Part shown: positions 59,101-64,000 of the stretch, piece by piece
Layout: the number at the start of each line of letters is the position of its first letter
How positions within the stretch are numbered: the stretch's first letter is position 1
Program-made: the position numbers and the translations under genes
The notes under the pieces: generated by a model
What the model saw: the letters and a program-made list of their open reading frames with translations, nothing else
What the model was told of the DNA's origin: nothing
The model's database searches: none
From: Desmodus rotundus
Taxonomy: Eukaryota > Chordata > Mammalia > Chiroptera > Phyllostomidae
Direction of reading: 5' to 3'
DNA: 64,000 nucleotides
Assembly: GCF_022682495.2 (NCBI RefSeq)
Contig: NC_071392.1
Span: 134,291,318 to 134,355,317, forward strand

Positions 59101-59181
59101 CTGGAGAGCATTATGCTAAGTGAATTAAGCCAGGTGGTGAAAGACAAATACCATATGATGTCACCTATAAGTGAAACCTAA
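56119..59181 (+). pseudogene. L1 ORF2 with intact-looking endonuclease start and RT deletion
   Basis: The endonuclease domain is open from 56119 to 56613 (164 codons). It retains the N-terminal Asn ('LNINGLNAP') and the catalytic Glu in 'CLQETHLK'; the downstream His-containing motif lies beyond the frameshift near 56590. The RT region jumps at about 58016-58022 from '[12 protein letters not shown]' straight to sequence equivalent to 7180 in the other L1, so roughly 0.75 kb including FADD is missing. The C-terminal region follows (58106-58939 in pieces) with a stop at 59179-59181. It has no polymerase function. Confidence 0.88.
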
Positions 59182-59460
59182 TCAACAAAACAAACAAGCA
59201 AGCAAAATATAACCAAAGACATTGAAGTTAAGAACAAAGTGACAGTCCCAGAGGCGTGAGGTGATGGGTAATTGGGGAAAAGGGTGTAGGGTTTACAGGA
59301 ACAACTATAAAGGATCCATGGACAAAAGAAGAGGGGGTTGGAAACAGGGGAGGGAGGTGGGTATTGCTGAGGTGGTCAGGAGAGGTGGGAGAAAAGGGAG
59401 GAAACTGTACTTGAACAATGATAAAATTCAAAAGTATTTAATAAAAAGAATAAAATAAAA

Positions 59461-59759
59461 ATGGAAATTTAATATGAGGAGTCCAATAAAAGTATTAGAA
59501 GTCAATGAATATGATGGGATCATAATGATCAACTACAACATATTGAATAAGTATTTTTTCTCATAGTATAATTTATATTTAAGTTCCTGAATATTTATAT
59601 AAGGAAAAGAAGTAAAGTTATTTTATGCAAAAGAATAAAAAGGTTAATTTTTACTATGGTAAAAAAAAGTTGTAATTGTTCACACATAGGCATTGTAGTC
59701 CACTCTTCTTGGCTGCAATGTTACATCAATGTCACATAAACTGTTCTTGTTATATTAAC
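59461..59759. other. Short AT-rich gap
   Basis: Sequence between the L1 tail and HAL1-f. No gene is present. The boundary to HAL1-f is uncertain because the 3' end of that element is diverged. Confidence 0.4.
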
Positions 59760-62556
59760 AATGGCTTGACTTATTACAGGCCTTGTACTTTACATTTCCA
59801 TGACTATTCATTAATAACCTATATGTACTTCTTAATCTCTTCACCTTTTTTGTTCATCCCCTTCAACCCTCCTCCCATCTGGCATCAATCAAAATGATCA
59901 CTATATCCATGAATCTGTTTCTCTTCTGCTTGTTTGTTTATTTTTTTTTAAGATTCAGTTTTTGATAAATGTGTATTTATTGCCAGTTTATTGTTCATAT
60001 TTTTAATCTTTTTTCCTACTTCTTCTTAACACAAGGCGCTTTAACCTTTCATATAATACTGGTATGGTGGTGAAACTACTTTAACTTTTTCTTTTCTGGG
60101 AAGCTTTTTACCTGTCCATCAATTCTAAATGATAGCTTTGCTAGGTAGAGGAATCTTGGTTGTAGGTCCTTGCTTTTCATCACTTTTGAATATTTCTTGT
60201 CAGTTTCTCTGTTCTGCAAGGTATCTGTTGAAAAACGAGCTGATATTCTTCTAGGGTCTCCTTTGTAGGTAACTACCTGCTTTTCTCTGGCCAGTTTTAA
60301 GATTCTCTTTGTCTTTTAATCTTTTGCATTTTGATTATGATGTGTCTTGTACTGGGTCTCTTTGCATCCATCTTGTTTGGGACTCTCTATGCTTCCTGGT
60401 CTGCATGTGTATTTCCTTCACCAAGTTAGGGATGTTTTCTTTCATTATTTTTTCAAATTGGTTTTCAATTTCTTGCTCTCTCTCTCTTCTCCTTCCAGCA
60501 CCCTCATAATGCAAATGTTGGTACGCTTGAAGCTGTCCCAGAAGCTCCTTACACTATCCTCATTTTTTTTGCATTTTTTTTCTGTTCTGATTGTGTGTGT
60601 GTGTACATGTGTGTGTTTGCTTCCTTATTTTCCAAATCTCTGATTTGATCTTTGACTTTATCTACTCTGCCATTGATTCCCTATAATGTATTCTTCATTT
60701 CTGACTGGTTCTTTTTTATGTTTTCTATTCTTGTTTTTTTAAAAAGATTTTATTTATTTATTTTTTAGAGAGAGGGTCAGGGAGGGAGAAAGAGAGGGAG
60801 AGAAATATCAATGTGTAGTTGCCTCTTGTGCACCCTCTGCTGGGGATCTGGACTGAAACCCAGACATGTGTCCTGACTGGGAATTGAACCAACACCTCTT
60901 GGTTTGCAGGCCAGCACTCAATTCACTGAGGCACACTAGCCAAGGCTCTGTTCATGTTTTTATATTTTCTATGTTTGTTGAAGTTCTCTCTTCCCCTAAG
61001 TTCATTGAGCATCCTTATAACCAGTGTTTTGAACTCTGCATCTAGTAGATTGCTTGTCTCCATAATGTTTAGTTTTTTCCCTGAAGTTTTGTTCTGTTCT
61101 TTCATTTGGGCCATGTTTCTTTGTCTCCTCATTTTGGCAGCCTCCCTGTGTTTTTTCTGTGTGTTATGTAGAGCTGCTATGTCTCCCAGGCTTGTTGTAG
61201 TGGCCTAATATAGGTTCCAGCCTCCCATTCACCCAAGTGGGGCACTCTAGGTGCACCACCTATGTGGGCTGTGTACACCCTCCTGTTGTAGTTGAGCCTT
61301 GATTGTTGGTGACACATCAATGGGAAGGATTTAGGCACAGGCCGATCAACAAAGACTGGCTATGACCACTTACCACTGACCTCTGACCATCATGGAGGAT
61401 CAGCTGTTTAATGGCCCACCCCATAGGGCAGGACTCACTTCAGCAGAGCTCTGGTGCCAGATGAGTCAGCCCCTTGAATATGCTTCTTCTGTAGGTGCTT
61501 GGGTGACAGTTTTTTGACATAGTCTGAAGGTATCCATTGGCTGTGCTGGCTTTGGAGTCTCCTGGGAGGTATAGACCAAGGTCAGCTGCCACCTGTGGTC
61601 TGCCCAGGGCTACTTGGCATGAGCTACAAAGCAATCTGCAGATGGCTGCTGCTTGTGCTGGACTTATAGGTTCCCAGTCAAGGCCAAACTGTGAATCAAG
61701 GCTTGCTGCTGCTAGTTCTGGGCCTGGGGCCACTTAGCAAGAGGTATGGGACTTGCTGTGAACAGATGCTGCTTGTCTGAGGGATTTTAGGAAAATATGA
61801 AGCACAAGCCAAGACAGGTCATTTGTATGCAAAAGCTACTGGAAATAGCGTAGGTGGGCCTGAAAGTTGGGTGCAGCGGGTCTCAGGGATTCACCTGTGT
61901 GGGGCAAACAGTGATAGTCAGGTTCATAGGGTCTGAGTTTTAGTGCCTGCCTACTGGCTCTGTGGTGGTAGGGCTTATCAAAGGAACAATGGCCCCTGAC
62001 AGTACATTTGTCTGGGAGAAAGCTGCCCCACCAGCTCTCTTCCTGTTGCTGGACAATTCAGTTCTTCTCCATATGACTCTGGTGCCTTTCAAGCTGCTGC
62101 CTCAGTCCTGGAGTGCAGAGGGAGTGAGTCCATGTATGTGCATCTGTGGGCCCTTTAGTAGAAACTTCCTGGGGTTCCAGAAGCCCTCAGTCTCACTCAG
62201 CCACAATCCTCACTGATTTTTACAGCCAGAAGTTATGGGGACTTCTCTTTCTGGCACTGGAACCCTGAGCTGTGGGGCCTGGTATAGGGCTGGGACGCCT
62301 TGTTCCTCAGGGGAGAAACTCTGCAGTTGATATATCCTTCCTGAATTTAATCTGCAGTGGGACCAGCATGGTCCACGTCTTCGCCCCTCCTACTAGTCTC
62401 GATATGGCTTCTTCTTTAGTTCCTTAGCTCTAGGACTTCCATGCAGCCAGATTTCAGGAAGCTCTGAATGATGGCTGTTCTGTAGTTTAGTTGTGGTTTT
62501 GATGTGGTTGTGGGAGGAGGCAAGTACTGGGTTTACCTATGCTGCCATCTTGACTA
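59760..62556 (-). mobile_element. HAL1-f: older HAL1 with long 5'UTR
   Basis: On the minus strand it starts 'cttctagtcaagatggcagc' at 62556, with a ~1.3-kb 5'UTR. Degraded ORF1 (about 61180-60010) has coiled-coil and RRM traces, and a diverged 3'UTR follows. A Ves SINE splits ORF1 at 60739-60946. There is no ORF2. The 5' end is the same terminus as in HAL1-c and in the fusion at 18498. Greater divergence than HAL1-a to -c marks it as an older copy; its 3' limit is approximate. Confidence 0.7.
60724..60961 (-). mobile_element. Ves SINE inside HAL1-f
   Basis: The body is 60739-60946. On the minus strand it has the tRNA-like head 'gccttggctagtgtgcctca', a B-box region 'ggttcaattcccagtcagga', a purine-rich part and the tail 'aaataaataaaatcttttt'. 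The TSDs are 'tctattcttgttttt' (60724-60738) and 'tctgttcatgttttt' (60947-60961). Confidence 0.85.
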
Positions 62557-64000
62557 GAAGTTCTTTCAGATGATTCTTGCTCTGAGACTGCAAGTCAGGT
62601 TGGGGCTGGGGCCTGATCATATTTACTTGGGAGGGGGAAGCTGGATTACAGAGATTTCACAATTATTCAGAGGTGGATCTGGGGTGCTAATGAAGGTTAT
62701 GAGAGGCTAAGGCTCCCCATGTCATCCCTTGGTGCTACCCCAGGGGCTTCATTTTGTCAGAGCTCCTAATTTTTCATGAAAAACTGAAAATATTGATTTT
62801 TATCTGAAATAAAATATCACAATTTTAAAATATAGGCAATTAAAAAAAATCCTCAAACATTGTTTAAGCCAAACAGAACAGGAATCATCTAGACATGAGT
62901 TTGCTATGTTCTTAGGTGTGGTTGTCACCTAGGATATAGGTAAGAGGTTGATAGAAGGCTCACGTAATGTACTTGTCCATTACCGGTTCATTCAGTTTAC
63001 TGTTGGTGCTTGTATTCCATTGACATTATCTGTAAATATTTCTGCTTTAAGAAGGCACTGATGTTGGAGGGGGGATGTGACTTTGTGTCTGTACTGAGGG
63101 CAGGTTTGAGCTGTAGTAGGTTAAAACTCCTACATTCAGTGAGATACACTGACTTAATAATACTTTTAAACTTGGCACTACATATACCTAGTCAGTAGCT
63201 ACTAAAGATGGGCTTATACCGACAATGAGGAAAATCAGACTTCTACACAGTGAATGAAGATTTTCCTACCAATTTCAAATATATGTAAGGTCCCTTCAAC
63301 AAGTGCATTTTTTAAATCTTGTGCTTCTTGTGCTTCTTTAGTATGAAAGCATTCTTGAGGTTTTGCCCATGAAAAGAAATGCCTTTTTTCTTCTTTTCCT
63401 AATAAAAGCAGGGCAATGAAAGATAAGAATAAGGTTACACCATGTCTACTGGGACTGTCAAGAAACCTTTTGAGATTTTCTTTTTCTGTTGAAAACAATT
63501 AATGAATTGGAGTTTTCCACAAAGCTCATAGAAGTTGACTTTTCAGATCTGGGAGCAGAAAATCAGAGAGAAACTCTTTCCATGTGGAATGTTGAAGGTC
63601 TTCCTTTGGTCTTGTGGCTGATTCACAGATTCAGTCAGGTCCAGGCTCGAGCTTGCTAATTACCACAGGTGGATCTTTGACCCAAGGAAGAAAACAAGGC
63701 CCTGAGGCACTTCTCTGTGACCAGCTGGGGACCTTTCAGAAGTAAGAGCCACCAATCTGAAAGCTGCCTGCTTTATAATGATTCTCAAATGAGCTTTTAT
63801 GTGGATGAGCAACATGACCTAAAGCACTACAGACACCCGAGAGGACAATTTTTATGCAGCTTGAGATGTGAGCAGAGAGCAAAAGAGATTTCAAACCATA
63901 AGAAGCACTGCTCTTTCAAACATTATAAGGTGTCTTTTGAATTACAACAGTGTATACTTTTGCACAAGTACTTCAACTTTGCATTTTTGGAAAATAACAA
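62557..64000. other. Single-copy-like non-coding sequence
   Basis: No repeat family was recognised. The 87-codon minus-strand frame at 63235-63498 has a hydrophobic stretch but no known domain, start context or homologue visible here, so it is not called. The window ends inside this sequence. Confidence 0.5.

Larger units (their letters stand above)
52077..59460 (+). mobile_element. Near full-length L1 with nested L1 and ORF2 deletion
   Basis: About 7.4 kb: 5'UTR type A (52077-55138, including a 650-bp nested minus-strand L1), ORF1 (55139-56062), ORF2 (56119-59181) and a 3'UTR with A-rich tail (59182-59460). ORF2 lacks about 0.75 kb of the RT domain. Stops and frameshifts are frequent, so it is inactive. 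I could not identify a clear TSD. Confidence 0.88.

Noticed and set aside
63235..63498. 87-codon minus-strand frame near the window end
   Set aside because: No recognisable family, weak start context and no adjoining exon signal.

Overview
The window is nuclear DNA of a placental mammal, most likely a bat. Four SINEs have the tRNA-derived head, polypyrimidine/A-rich tail and length of the chiropteran Ves family. Young LINE-1 (L1) copies and ORF1-only L1 derivatives of the HAL1 (half-L1) type make up more than half of the bases. Older MIR and L1M remnants are scattered between them. I found no host protein-coding exon, tRNA or rRNA gene that I can support, so the segment looks intergenic or deeply intronic. 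The species cannot be fixed from sequence alone. Ves SINEs argue for a microbat, and I saw no Helitron or piggyBac copies of the Myotis type.

Layout: 1-6.1 kb is old non-coding sequence with three copies of one ancient repeat, small L1 3' ends and an L1M remnant. 6.3-9.44 kb is a 5'-truncated L1 (+) whose 3' end is present three times in tandem inside one target-site duplication (TSD). 11.24-23.0 kb is a rearranged 11.7-kb L1 complex bracketed by a 16-bp TSD-like repeat; it contains a 5'-inverted L1 and a HAL1-L1 fusion. 23.0-24.4 kb is single-copy-like. 24.46-26.46 kb is HAL1-a (-). 26.5-31.9 kb is mostly single-copy-like with MIR/L1M debris. 31.89-33.83 kb is HAL1-b (+), which is 5'-inverted and has the best ORF1. 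34.9-35.65 kb is L1M. 35.85-38.02 kb is HAL1-c (+), carrying a 3'-transduced segment. 38-40.1 kb is single-copy-like. 40.1-48.87 kb is a nest of HAL1-e (-), an L1 fragment (-) and a near full-length L1 (-). 48.9-51.6 kb is old L1, MIR, AT-rich and hAT-like DNA. 52.08-59.46 kb is a near full-length L1 (+) with a nested L1 and an internal ORF2 deletion. 59.8-62.56 kb is HAL1-f (-). 62.6-64 kb is single-copy-like.

How the parts work together: L1 encodes ORF1p (RNA chaperone) and ORF2p (endonuclease plus reverse transcriptase), which copy L1 RNA and also mobilise HAL1 and Ves RNAs in trans. Every L1 ORF2 copy here is broken. The TSDs of both L1 and HAL1 copies begin with an A/purine-rich motif in element orientation, as expected for cutting by L1 endonuclease. 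The most informative signals are structural: twin-priming inversions, template-switch-like fusions, a 3' transduction, tandem 3' ends, modular 5'UTRs and a likely gene-conversion tract between two inverted HAL1 copies.
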